Assembly (NCBI RefSeq): GCF_001544275.1
Contig: NZ_BCQE01000006.1
Span: 62,001 to 126,000, forward strand
Length of the DNA stretch: 64,000 nt
Reading direction: 5' to 3'
Origin: Enterococcus gallinarum NBRC 100675
Lineage (GTDB): Bacteria > Bacillota > Bacilli > Lactobacillales > Enterococcaceae
The translations under genes were made by a program, and so were the position numbers. The notes below the pieces were generated by a model that ran no database searches, was not told where the DNA came from, and saw only the letters and a program-made list of their open reading frames with translations. Positions 27,187 through 35,431 of this stretch are shown here, in pieces; within the stretch, counting starts at the first letter, position 1; each line of letters opens with the position of its first letter.

Positions 27187-28009
27187 GAGTCAAAACCTCC
27201 ATTTGCTGATCAAGTTCGGCAATGGCTTGTGCAAGCTCTTCTGCCGTTGGCACTTTATGATGCCATTGCGCTTGATTTTCGGCTGCGGAATAGCCTTTGC
27301 CTTTGATGGTTTTAGCAATGATCAGCTTTGGTTGATTGGGCTGATGCGGTTTTTCTAATGCAGCCACCAAGGCAGCCATGTCATTGCCATCAACGATATG
27401 CACATCCCAACCAAAGGCACGCCATTTTTCATCTAGCGGCTCCACTGCCATCACATCTTCTGAAGCTCCAGTGATCTGCAAGCCGTTGCGATCAATGATG
27501 GCGGTCAAATTATCTAGCTGGTAGTTGGCAGCCGCCATGGCTCCTTCCCATACCGAGCCTTCTGCTAATTCGCCATCTCCCAACAACGTATAAGTTTGAT
27601 ACGTGCGATGATCCAGTTTGCCAGCCAAGGCGATCCCTACTGCGACGGGTAAACCGTGACCTAGCGAACCAGTATTCATCTCAACACCAGCTACTTTATT
27701 GTTTGGATGACCGATCAATCGTGAACCAAATTGCGAAAAGGTAGCTAATTCTTCTTTCGGCAAAAAGCCTTTGTCCGCTAAAACGGCCCATAGTACTTCT
27801 GCAGCATGTCCTTTACTTTGGATATACTGGTCACGATCATGCTTTTGAGGATCTTTCGCATCTACATTCATTATCTGATAATACAGGGCCACTAAAATAT
27901 CGGTACAAGAAAGATCCGAACCAGTATGACCCGTTTTTGCCTGATAGATCAGCTCTAACACGGATTTTCGAATCGTTAAAGCCTTCATTTCCAGCTCGTT
28001 TATTTCCAT
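27173..28009 (-). CDS. Transketolase N-terminal (thiamine diphosphate) subunit
   Basis: A 278-residue protein matching the pyrophosphate-binding half of transketolase. SKGHAAEVLWAVLADKGF, the GSLGHGLPVAVGIA segment and the GDGELAEGSVWEGAMAAANYQLDNL thiamine diphosphate motif (GDG...N) are present. It assembles with the C-terminal subunit encoded next. The start ATG 28009 overlaps the isomerase end by ten bases, with AGGGG seven bases upstream. Confidence 0.82.
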   Translation of the reverse strand: MEINELEMKALTIRKSVLELIYQAKTGHTGSDLSCTDILVALYYQIMNVDAKDPQKHDRDQYIQSKGHAAEVLWAVLADKGFLPKEELATFSQFGSRLIGHPNNKVAGVEMNTGSLGHGLPVAVGIALAGKLDHRTYQTYTLLGDGELAEGSVWEGAMAAANYQLDNLTAIIDRNGLQITGASEDVMAVEPLDEKWRAFGWDVHIVDGNDMAALVAALEKPHQPNQPKLIIAKTIKGKGYSAAENQAQWHHKVPTAEELAQAIAELDQQMEVLTHGKK

Positions 28010-29418
28010 GATTGATCCCCTCTCAAGTATGCTTTGACGTCTTCTTCGATTGGATCATAAAAATCTGGCTGTACGCCGATGTATTTGCACGCTTCGTACA
28101 AGATCGGCACCACATTTTTTCTGACCGCCGCAACATGATGAATATAAGGTCCTTCAACGAGTTTGAATTCCAAGCGATTCAAATTCGCAAATTCCAGATA
28201 GAGATAGGTCCCTTGATTGTACGGCCCATCGATGCCTTTACCGGTTCCCATCAGCAGCGAATACTCGCCATTGTCCCCATCAAAGCGACACAGCGTATAC
28301 TCGTCTTTGATTGCCCGAAAAGCGACTGATCCTGGATAGTCAAAAACAAAATGCCGTTGCGGCAAGATCGGTTTGGTCTCTGCGGTGGAATAAGCAAAAA
28401 CCCCTAAGTGCTGCAGCAATTCGCCATTCTCGTTTTCTGGATGGCGGCAGTTGACATCCGCAAAGATCGCACGGTGTTCCCCTAACGAAGCGGCTTCGAC
28501 CAACAGTTCCGAGATCGCCCCATGAACATCCGTCTCACAGACAAAAGGCAGACCTTCTTCTTGTAAAAGCGACAGGGAGGCATACGGTAAAATACCGATT
28601 TCGTCTTGTAAGGCCGTCCAACACTGGATGACCCCTGCATTGCAGCCATAGCTTTCACATAAGTTTTGCAAGGCCACTTTAAGGGCTGCCACCATCTCCA
28701 AATCTTTCGCCGAAATTTGTACTTCCGTATTGGTTTCGAAATAATCAATGACTGCTTGCAATTTATCTGGCTGCTGTTCTTTGACTTTCTTGATTTCTTG
28801 CACCACTTCTTGAATCGGTACTGGTGATAGCGAAATATTGAAACGCTCCAATAGTTCGCCTTCGTTGCAGATCACGGTCCAAAAATCAAAGGGGCGTGGG
28901 CCAACTTGCAAGATTCGTGTTTGTTTGAAGGTCTTGACGACATTGCAGACTTTGATAAAGTCTTGCAAGCCGCGGGCAAATTCTGGTGAATCAATATCAG
29001 AATTTTTGACATAGGTGAAAGGTACCTTGAAACGGCGCAAGACTTTCCCAATAGCGAAAAGACCGCATTGCGTATCCCGCAAACGTGAACCATCGGCGGC
29101 TGGTGTCTCGTCTTTAGGTCCCCATAGTAAGACGGGGACATCTAGTTTTTTGGCTAGACGAGCACAGGCATATTCCGTACCAAAGTTTTCATTGGCTAGA
29201 AAAAGACCGTCGATTTTTGCTGCTTTGAATTTTTCGGCGATTTTTTCAACCCCTTCATCATCGTATAGCAAGCCATCTTCGTTGATATCTAAAATATCTA
29301 CATAATCAATGGCGAGTTCGTCCATTTTTTGTCGTGTCAGATTGGCGTACTCAATGGCTGCTTCTGCACTAAACAAATTTCTTCTAGTCGGGGCGAACCC
29401 GATTGTTACTTTATCCAT
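28000..29418 (-). CDS. L-fucose/L-arabinose isomerase family protein
   Basis: A 472-residue enzyme related to the metal-dependent FucI/AraA aldose-ketose isomerases. The N-terminal half has alternating Rossmann-like segments (GLFLANENFGTEYACARLAKKLDVPVLLWG). The C-terminal metal site is suggested by VCETDVHGAISELLV (Glu and Asp) and the late IHHVAAVR. It should convert an imported or released aldose to the ketose used by the kinase. The aldose is not evident from sequence; apiose to apulose is proposed from context, with L-fucose or L-arabinose as alternatives. It lies 31 bases after the EIIB gene. Confidence 0.7.
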   Translation of the reverse strand: MDKVTIGFAPTRRNLFSAEAAIEYANLTRQKMDELAIDYVDILDINEDGLLYDDEGVEKIAEKFKAAKIDGLFLANENFGTEYACARLAKKLDVPVLLWGPKDETPAADGSRLRDTQCGLFAIGKVLRRFKVPFTYVKNSDIDSPEFARGLQDFIKVCNVVKTFKQTRILQVGPRPFDFWTVICNEGELLERFNISLSPVPIQEVVQEIKKVKEQQPDKLQAVIDYFETNTEVQISAKDLEMVAALKVALQNLCESYGCNAGVIQCWTALQDEIGILPYASLSLLQEEGLPFVCETDVHGAISELLVEAASLGEHRAIFADVNCRHPENENGELLQHLGVFAYSTAETKPILPQRHFVFDYPGSVAFRAIKDEYTLCRFDGDNGEYSLLMGTGKGIDGPYNQGTYLYLEFANLNRLEFKLVEGPYIHHVAAVRKNVVPILYEACKYIGVQPDFYDPIEEDVKAYLRGDQSWK

Positions 29419-29449
29419 AAAACCACCCTTTGCGTTTTAGTATATTTAG

Positions 29450-29737
29450 CTAAATTTTTATTTCTTCGACGATTCGTGCTACATTTCTGCTCAGAAATTC
29501 CTCATCCGTCAGTAAAACGATTTTTTTATCAGGAAAGGCTGCTGCGACTTTTGCTTGATTGAAGCGGGTTTGAGGAGCTAAAATCAAAAAATCATAGTCA
29601 TTTCCCTCCATAAATATTTCTGAAAAAGGCGCGGAATTCACTTGATAATGCTGATCATCCGCTATTTGTTCTTTGAGCGCATTGACGAGCAGTGCGCTGG
29701 AGAGCCCAGTTGCACAAAAGAGACCGATCTGTGTCAT
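29450..29737 (-). CDS. PTS EIIB, lactose/cellobiose family
   Basis: A 95-residue cytoplasmic phosphocarrier. The phosphorylated Cys is Cys8 in IGLFCATGLSSALLV, matching the CNAGMSTS-type loop of CelA/LicB-like EIIB proteins. It receives phosphate from an EIIA and passes it to the sugar bound by EIIC. It is the first gene of the island operon, preceded by GAGGAAGTG and the operon promoter. Its EIIC partner is the last gene; the EIIA must come from elsewhere in the genome. Confidence 0.82.
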   Translation of the reverse strand: MTQIGLFCATGLSSALLVNALKEQIADDQHYQVNSAPFSEIFMEGNDYDFLILAPQTRFNQAKVAAAFPDKKIVLLTDEEFLSRNVARIVEEIKI

Positions 29738-29781
29738 ATATTCACTTCCTCAAAATGTAACCCCTTACTTTTTACACCTTA

Positions 29782-29809
29782 AATATAGCACAAACTAAAT
29801 ATTTTGCAA
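29782..29809 (-). promoter_or_regulatory. Promoter and possible LacI operator of the sugar island operon
   Basis: Minus-strand TTGCAA (29804-29809) and TATATT (29782-29787) are 16 bases apart, with TG one base before the -10. The spacer contains (plus strand) ACAAACTAAA at 29790-29799. The same motif recurs as an inverted pair upstream of the lacI-type gene, so it is a candidate operator. Confidence 0.55.
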
Positions 29810-29841
29810 TAGTTTTAGATAAAAGTTTTTGTTTAACAACT

Positions 29842-29877
29842 AAAAAAAGACAAAACGCTTGCTAAACGTTTTGTCTT
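29842..29877 (-). terminator. Terminator after the LacI-family gene
   Basis: An 11-bp stem AAGACAAAACG / CGTTTTGTCTT is followed by seven T residues on the minus strand, 18 bases past the regulator stop. It separates the regulator from the operon it probably controls. Confidence 0.85.
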
Positions 29878-29894
29878 TCTTCTTATTTTTTATC

Positions 29895-30902
29895 TTAATT
29901 GATACTTTCGCGTTCTACGATCGTCGTGGCGACTAGCATTTTCAGATGTTTTTCATCTTCACTCGTGATTTTCTCGATCAAGCGCCGCACGGCTTGGCGA
30001 CCAAGGTACACTTTATCTACTTTGACGGTGGTCAGCGGTGGGTTGCAAAATTCCGCCAAAGGAATATCATCGAACCCAACGATGGTCAACGGATGATCGG
30101 GAAACACTTCACGAATGGCTTTCATTGCACCGATGGCGATATTGTCATTGACCGCAAAAAAGGCGCTTGGTAACGGTCGCTGATCGGCACTCAAGGATTC
30201 CAAATAGACCTTCATGTCTTGATATGAGCCCTCCAAGGTGGGTTCTACTAAGGCTTCCGTCTCTTCATAATGGATCAGATCATGTTCTTGGATCGCTTGG
30301 ATGAACCCTTGCTTGCGTTCACGGAAGTTGTTGATTTGAAAGGTTGAATTGATTATGCCGATGTCACGGTGGCCTTTTTCGATCATCTTTTCAACGATCT
30401 CATAGGCACTGTCACGATTATTGATAGCGACAAAATCAAAGTCCTGCGAATTAAACACCGTATCTAAAATCACTAACGGTACTTCCAAGTGGTGAAAGAC
30501 TGCTAAATCTTGTTTTTCCAATTCCGTCCCTAACAATAGCAAACCATCTGCTAATTCTGGACGGATCTTTTCGATCGGGTCTTCTTCTGGTGCCAGTGTG
30601 ATATGGGAAATGACCAGTTCATAGCCTAACGTACTGCACTCCATTTCGATTCCTCGGATCAATTCAGAAAAGAAAGGCGTATCCCCTACGACATTTCCTT
30701 GTTTGTTCATTACGACAAATTTGATTTTTTGGCTTTCCGTTTTTTTAATTTCTCGCTGATCAAAATACCCCATCTCACGAGCGATCTTCAAGATCGCTTG
30801 CCGTTTTTGTTCACTGATCCCCTTACGATTGTTAATCGCATTAGAGACAGTTCCGCTGGAAACGCCAGCTTTTCGGGCAATATCAGAAATCACAACTTTC
30901 AT
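29895..30902 (-). CDS. LacI family transcriptional regulator
   Basis: A 335-residue repressor. The N-terminal helix-turn-helix (ISDIARKAGVSSGTVSNAIN) and hinge are followed by a periplasmic-binding-protein-like sensor domain (about 60-335; VGFDDIPLAEFCNPPLTTVKVD is typical). It lies directly upstream of the sugar island operon on the same strand and probably represses it until the sugar or a phosphorylated intermediate binds. It has its own extended -10 promoter (TATACT at 30937-30942) next to a large palindrome. The ligand is unknown. Confidence 0.88.
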   Translation of the reverse strand: MKVVISDIARKAGVSSGTVSNAINNRKGISEQKRQAILKIAREMGYFDQREIKKTESQKIKFVVMNKQGNVVGDTPFFSELIRGIEMECSTLGYELVISHITLAPEEDPIEKIRPELADGLLLLGTELEKQDLAVFHHLEVPLVILDTVFNSQDFDFVAINNRDSAYEIVEKMIEKGHRDIGIINSTFQINNFRERKQGFIQAIQEHDLIHYEETEALVEPTLEGSYQDMKVYLESLSADQRPLPSAFFAVNDNIAIGAMKAIREVFPDHPLTIVGFDDIPLAEFCNPPLTTVKVDKVYLGRQAVRRLIEKITSEDEKHLKMLVATTIVERESIN

Positions 30903-30967
30903 TTGCTCACCGCTTTCTGCTTCTCATTCTGTTAAAAGTATAGCAAAAGAATTGTTTTTTTACTACC

Positions 30968-31010
30968 AAAAAAGCTAAAACAAACTAAAATTTTTAGTTT
31001 GTTTTAGCTT
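30968..31010 (-). terminator. Large palindrome: pulA terminator and possible LacI operator
   Basis: Two perfect 19-base arms (30972-30990 and 30992-31010) form a hairpin with six T residues following on the minus strand, ten bases past the pullulanase stop. The palindrome contains ACAAACTAAA in both orientations, so it may also bind the regulator encoded just downstream. Confidence 0.8.
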
Positions 31011-31019
31011 CTACTTTGA

Positions 31020-33041
31020 TTAGTTACTTTGTTCCGCCAAAAGGCAGAAGGACAATGGGGCGATGGTTACCCTTGACGTTGCTACTCCGCGAGAAGCAAT
31101 CCCAGCTCCTTTGGGGTCAGCAACAATGTGCCAAGAAGCATTTTCTGTTGCTGTCGGTAAGTCAAAGGACCAGGTTTCTTCCTTGCTGTTGAGTAAAACG
31201 AACAGGGAACGCCATGGATGCTGTTCGTCGCAATTGGGTACTTGATACGCCAAGCGATTTTCATCCTTTGTCTCATAAAAGACCATGCTTTCAGCTGTTC
31301 GAGTCGTGGCATCTCTCAATGGCGGATAGAATTTACGAATCTGCCACATACCTTGATAAAATGATCGCAACTCATTAAAAGTTCGTGCACGTTTCCAGTC
31401 TAGCTGATTAATTTCTATAGGTGAACGGAAAGAATTTTCGTCTCCTTTTTTGGTGCGAGCAAACTCTTCTCCCGCTTGTGTTAACACTGCACCTTGACTA
31501 GTAAATAGAACAGCAGCAGCTAGCTTATTACGCTGTAAAAGTTCTTGATCATACCCATAGCTTCGCTCATCCACAGACTCTCGCATGGTGGAAACTAATT
31601 TATCCCATAGTGTCAAGTTGTCATGAACCGAAGCATAAGCAATTACTTGCCGTGGAGATTTCGCCCATCTGTCTCCAGAATCTTGCCCGTCTCGTTTCGT
31701 ATTTCCTTGAATCGCCGTTGCCAAATTTGCCGCATAAAAGGTTTGCTTGACTTGCGGTTGACCATTCATTCCTTGAATAAACGCTCCGTCTGTTTCTTCA
31801 AAGACATCACCTTTGATACTGTCTCTTAAATCATTGCTAAAAACCGCAACGCCTTCTGACAATGCCCAGACATTGCTTTTATTCGCTGGGATGTTTGGCT
31901 GGATGATACGATTGCTGCCGGCATCCCATGGTTCTCCGTATAGAATAACATGAGAGAAACCTTCCGAATCCAGGCTTGCACGCAGTTGATTCATCGTCTC
32001 CACATCGATCAGTCCCATCAAATCAAAACGAAATCCATCAATTTTGTACTCCTTAGTCCAATAAAGGATTGAATCAATAATAAACTTTCGCATCATTTTA
32101 CGTTCTGAGGCAATTTCATTGCCACAGGCAGATCCATCAGCGAAATTACCTTCTTCATCCTGACGGTAGTAATAGTTTGGCACAGTCTTATTAAACCAAG
32201 AAGATTCTGTGATTGCAGTGTGATTAAACACAACGTCCATTACTACACCAATAGATTCCTCATGGAGAGACTGGATCATTTGTTTGCATTCCCGAATTCG
32301 GGCTTTGGGATCCTTCGGGTGTGAAGAATACTTTCCTTCCGGAACGTTGTAATTCTTAGGATCATACCCCCAATTGTAGGTTGTAGCCAGCTCATCATTA
32401 TCAAAATCAAATATTGGCAACAGATGAACATAGTTAATCCCCTGCTCTTTCAAATAGGCGAGCCCTGTTGGCTGCCTTTCATCTCCTTCAAGATGCGTAT
32501 TCTTTTCAGTAAACGCTAGATATTTTCCACGATTTTTTTCTGAGATGCCGCTAGTTTTAGAACTACTGAAATCTTCTACATGTAATTCCCAAATATAAGC
32601 GTCTGTAATCGTATCTTGGCCAACACATTCTGTTTGCGACCATCCCTCAGGATCCGTTTCTTTTAAATCAATGATAGCCCCACGATCCCCATTGAGACCG
32701 ACAGCTTTCGCATAAAGATCAACCACTTCAACCTTCTCTTGTCCTCGCTGGATTTCAAACGTATAGAACATTTCTTTGACTTCATCCGTAACTGTGACCT
32801 TCCAACAATTATTTTCTTGCTTCATTGGAACTGTCATCACACGATCCTTGTCTTTAACCTCTCCGCTTTGATAAATAATGACTGAAACTGCATCAGCCTC
32901 TGGCGTCCAGCATTTAAAGGTTATCGCATGCTCTTGAAAGGTTACACCAAGGTCGTTTCCTTGGTAAGTATGCTCTTCCAAAAAACAGATTCGCTGATCG
33001 ATTTGAGCTTTTTTATCTGAATAATTATCTGTTTGACCCAT
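31020..33041 (-). CDS. pulA: Type I pullulanase (GH13)
   Basis: A 673-residue debranching enzyme that cuts alpha-1,6 links in pullulan, glycogen or limit dextrins. It has an N-terminal CBM48-like domain (about 25-120) and a GH13 barrel. The pullulanase signature YNWGYDPKNYNVPEGKYSS is present, as is the catalytic region DGFRFDLMGLID (nucleophile Asp) with the acid Glu in ILYGEPWD. There is no signal peptide, so it works in the cytoplasm on imported maltodextrin or stored glycogen. The annotated frame begins with a TTG, but GGAGG lies seven bases before ATG 33041, which is used. A weak cre-like site is upstream. Confidence 0.93.
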   Translation of the reverse strand: MGQTDNYSDKKAQIDQRICFLEEHTYQGNDLGVTFQEHAITFKCWTPEADAVSVIIYQSGEVKDKDRVMTVPMKQENNCWKVTVTDEVKEMFYTFEIQRGQEKVEVVDLYAKAVGLNGDRGAIIDLKETDPEGWSQTECVGQDTITDAYIWELHVEDFSSSKTSGISEKNRGKYLAFTEKNTHLEGDERQPTGLAYLKEQGINYVHLLPIFDFDNDELATTYNWGYDPKNYNVPEGKYSSHPKDPKARIRECKQMIQSLHEESIGVVMDVVFNHTAITESSWFNKTVPNYYYRQDEEGNFADGSACGNEIASERKMMRKFIIDSILYWTKEYKIDGFRFDLMGLIDVETMNQLRASLDSEGFSHVILYGEPWDAGSNRIIQPNIPANKSNVWALSEGVAVFSNDLRDSIKGDVFEETDGAFIQGMNGQPQVKQTFYAANLATAIQGNTKRDGQDSGDRWAKSPRQVIAYASVHDNLTLWDKLVSTMRESVDERSYGYDQELLQRNKLAAAVLFTSQGAVLTQAGEEFARTKKGDENSFRSPIEINQLDWKRARTFNELRSFYQGMWQIRKFYPPLRDATTRTAESMVFYETKDENRLAYQVPNCDEQHPWRSLFVLLNSKEETWSFDLPTATENASWHIVADPKGAGIASRGVATSRVTIAPLSFCLLAEQSN

Positions 33042-33143
33042 CAAGATTCCTCCATCACTTGTTTCTCTTTAGTCATAAAGCACCTTACTTTTTGCTAATT
33101 CTACCTTCTCATATTTCTTGAAAATTGCCAACAATAAACCCAT

Positions 33144-33157
33144 ACTATACGTTTACA
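33144..33157 (-). promoter_or_regulatory. Possible cre site upstream of pulA
   Basis: Minus-strand TGTAAACGTATAGT matches the cre consensus at 12 of 14 positions, about 100 bases upstream of pulA, and overlaps a TATAGT -10-like element. CcpA control of pullulanase genes would be expected. Confidence 0.4.
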
Positions 33158-33241
33158 AGAAAATGAATAAGCCAAAAATTTTTATAAAGCAAGAAGCCTA
33201 TCAAGTAATGAAAAAAAATTAAAAAACAATTTATTGTTATT

Positions 33242-33841
33242 TTAAAAACCAGCTTCTATGACTGATTGCGGTAAAATCTCTCGATAAATATACATAGGAT
33301 CAATCAGTGTACGATAAAAATAGTCTTTAATATCTTGTAAAAATTCTTCTATTGCTTGCATATTCTCTCCCCGTACATAAGTCAGAACGAGACCAGAAAA
33401 GAAAATCAAACTTTCATTATGCAATTTTTCAATGTCTTCGCAATTTGCTTTTTGATATACTTCGGATTCAGCCATTGCCTCTATAAACAATGACAATGAT
33501 TGATCTCTTAAATAGGAACCACACCCTATATCATTCAAAAATAACGCAAAAAATAAGTTCCTATTTTGGCTGGCAAACAAATAATAGTTAAGCCAAAACG
33601 TATACAATGGATCATCCCCTATCTCCTTTTTCAAAGAAAGCTCGTGAATCTCTGCCAAAACATCATCAATCATTGCCTGTTTATAATTTTGCATATTCGA
33701 AAATTGCAAATAGATCGGTTGTGTAGAAATTTTTGCATATTTCGCAATTTTTCTAACAGTGATGGGAGTATACAAATATTCTTCTAAATGACTGCGTAAC
33801 CTATTGATTAAATATTTCTTTGTGATTGTTTGTTTTCTCAT
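33242..33841 (-). CDS. TetR/AcrR family transcriptional regulator
   Basis: A 199-residue TetR-type protein: an N-terminal helix-turn-helix (TPITVRKIAKYAKISTQPIYLQF) and an all-helical C-terminal ligand domain with no recognisable subclass. The start at ATG 33841 (MRKQTITKK) has AAAGGAG seven bases upstream; the open frame extends nine codons further without support. The neighbours (pullulanase and padR operon) give no clear target. It may regulate itself or a distant efflux gene. Confidence 0.75.
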   Translation of the reverse strand: MRKQTITKKYLINRLRSHLEEYLYTPITVRKIAKYAKISTQPIYLQFSNMQNYKQAMIDDVLAEIHELSLKKEIGDDPLYTFWLNYYLFASQNRNLFFALFLNDIGCGSYLRDQSLSLFIEAMAESEVYQKANCEDIEKLHNESLIFFSGLVLTYVRGENMQAIEEFLQDIKDYFYRTLIDPMYIYREILPQSVIEAGF

Positions 33842-34142
33842 TATTAACTCCTTTCCTGATAAACACACTCTCTCTTACTAACTTCTTTCAAAGCTGGACT
33901 GAGTATCGTGCGTCTTTTATCAAGTAACTTTTTCAACAGCAATTACCTACCACAACAACTTTACGATTGTCTAAAATCCTAACGACTTTTTATTAGTAAT
34001 ACTTTACCAAAAGAATCTAATATAAAATAATCAATATTTTCACCGTACGATGAATTTTAAGTAAGGAAAAATGACTGGAAGCAAAAAAAATAGGCACAAC
34101 CTGGAAGTTACTACGTCTTGAGACTGATTTCCACAAATCGAC
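33842..34142. other. Intergenic region between tetR and padR
   Basis: About 300 AT-rich bases between two divergent regulator genes. It must hold the tetR promoter, but no convincing -35/-10 pair or palindrome could be fixed by eye, and no credible open frame is present. Confidence 0.4.
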
Positions 34143-34173
34143 TTGCAAAACTATACTATGTTTTATATAGTAT
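34143..34173 (+). promoter_or_regulatory. padR promoter overlapped by a palindromic operator
   Basis: TTGCAA (34143-34148) and TATAGT (34166-34171) are 17 bases apart. The dyad ATACTAT...ATAGTAT (34153-34173) covers the spacer and the -10. PadR proteins typically repress themselves through such AT-rich dyads. Confidence 0.65.
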
Positions 34174-34195
34174 TATGTATAAGGTGGTGTAGTCA

Positions 34196-34507
34196 TTGGA
34201 TAGTCAATTGAAAAAAGGGATTATCGAATTCTGTGTATTAGCTTTTTTGCAAAGAGGAGACTCTTATGGATATGAAATCGTTAAAAATATTTCTCCTTTA
34301 TTGCCAATCTCTGAATCAACTTTATACCCTATCTTAAAACGCTTAGAGGCAAACAAAAAAGTTTCGACTTATTCAAAAGAACATAATGGCCGACTGAGAA
34401 AATATTATCAAATCACTGCTCATGGTCAAAATAGTATTCATGAATTTTTGACTATTGATTGGCCTCATTTAGAAAAAATTCATCATTATATTAAAGGAGA
34501 CAACTGA
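34196..34507 (+). CDS. PadR family transcriptional regulator
   Basis: A 103-residue winged-helix repressor of the short PadR-s2 class. The DNA-binding core GDSYGYEIVKNIS and the wing ISESTLYPILKRLE...GRLRKYYQIT are clear. The start is a TTG with AAGGTGG eight bases upstream. It forms an operon with a DUF1700 (HAAS) membrane protein and a 54-residue membrane protein, a common pairing in Firmicutes linked to cell-envelope or antimicrobial-peptide stress. Autoregulation is suggested by the dyad over its promoter. The effector is unknown. Confidence 0.88.
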   Translation: MDSQLKKGIIEFCVLAFLQRGDSYGYEIVKNISPLLPISESTLYPILKRLEANKKVSTYSKEHNGRLRKYYQITAHGQNSIHEFLTIDWPHLEKIHHYIKGDN

Positions 34508-34508
34508 C

Positions 34509-35099
34509 ATGGATCGCATAACATTTATTAAAAGTTTAGCAGCTGAATTAGCCTATAAGACCAAACCAAGTGAGATTCATCATCTTATTGATTATTATGA
34601 TGAAATGATCCAAGATTTGATGGAAGAGGGACTCTCTGAAGTTGAAGCTGTAGCCAGATTAGGGACTCCCCAAAGTATTGCTCAAAGTGCATTAGGTGCC
34701 GAAGAAATTGTCGTAAAAGTTCCACGGCGTTTTCATCCATTCTTATTAGTGATAATTTTTCTAGGATTTCCTCTATGGGGAAGTTTACTGTTAACCGTTC
34801 TATTGTTGATGCTTAGTGGTTTGATAGTTATTTGGTGCCTTCCATTCAGTACAAGTGTTATTGGCATAACTTCACTGATTGGCGGCATTGCAAGTGTTGT
34901 TTTAAGCCCTTTACTACTATCTCAAGGTCTTCACTTTTCTATCACCCAACTAGGTCTAGGCGTCACGATGTTCGGAATAGGGTTAGTCTGTATGATTTTT
35001 ACTTATATGCTTAGTAAACCCATCTTAGGTTGGACGCAACAGTTTATTCATTTGCCTAAAGCGTTATACAAAAACTTTCAAAAGCAGGTGGTAAGATGA
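34509..35099 (+). CDS. DUF1700/HAAS domain membrane protein
   Basis: A 196-residue protein. Residues 1-65 form the HAAS cytoplasmic helical domain (FIKSLAAELAYKTKPSEIHHLIDYYDEMIQDLMEEGLS...ARLGTP). Then come about three to four membrane helices (about 75-180). It follows padR with a one-base gap. HAAS proteins occur with PadR regulators and are thought to take part in envelope-stress signalling, but a biochemical function is not established. Confidence 0.82.
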   Translation: MDRITFIKSLAAELAYKTKPSEIHHLIDYYDEMIQDLMEEGLSEVEAVARLGTPQSIAQSALGAEEIVVKVPRRFHPFLLVIIFLGFPLWGSLLLTVLLLMLSGLIVIWCLPFSTSVIGITSLIGGIASVVLSPLLLSQGLHFSITQLGLGVTMFGIGLVCMIFTYMLSKPILGWTQQFIHLPKALYKNFQKQVVR

Positions 35100-35260
35100 T
35101 CAAAATAAATAAACGTTTGCTACTAATGATAGGCGGGGCATTCATTTTTCTAGGGCTATTCATTTGTTTTTTAGGGTATGCATCATCAGGGTTTTCTCCT
35201 GAAGCATACATCGTATCCGACCGTCCTTGGTACCAACTTTTCAATTTTTTTACAGATTAA
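35096..35260 (+). CDS. Small single-helix membrane protein, third gene of padR operon
   Basis: A 54-residue open frame that begins MIKINKRLLLMIGGAFIFLG: a basic N-terminus followed by one hydrophobic helix (about 8-28) and a short polar tail with aromatic residues. Its ATG overlaps the DUF1700 stop in the ATGA arrangement, which indicates coupled translation, and GGTGG lies upstream. A terminator follows at 35375. No family is recognised. It could be a regulatory subunit of the membrane protein encoded before it. Confidence 0.6.
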   Translation: MIKINKRLLLMIGGAFIFLGLFICFLGYASSGFSPEAYIVSDRPWYQLFNFFTD

Positions 35261-35374
35261 AATATGCTCAAAGCAATGATTTCACCAAGCAATGAAATTG
35301 TTGAACTATACTTTTCTTCCTATGCATACTATTATGTAAATACATCCTGTATCCTATTTTATAGGGTAAACAAG

Positions 35375-35406
35375 AAACGCCATACCATCCTATGGTGTTT
35401 TTTGTT
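35375..35406 (+). terminator. Terminator of the padR operon
   Basis: AAACGCCATA / TATGGTGTTT stem (one wobble), loop of six, followed by a T-rich tract on the plus strand. Confidence 0.75.
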
Positions 35407-35431
35407 TGTTATTTAACAAATATATTTAGAT

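Noticed and set aside
29850-29863. cre-like sequence before the sugar operon
   Set aside because: It matches only the core 12 positions, lacks the leading TG and is fully explained by the lacI terminator stem.
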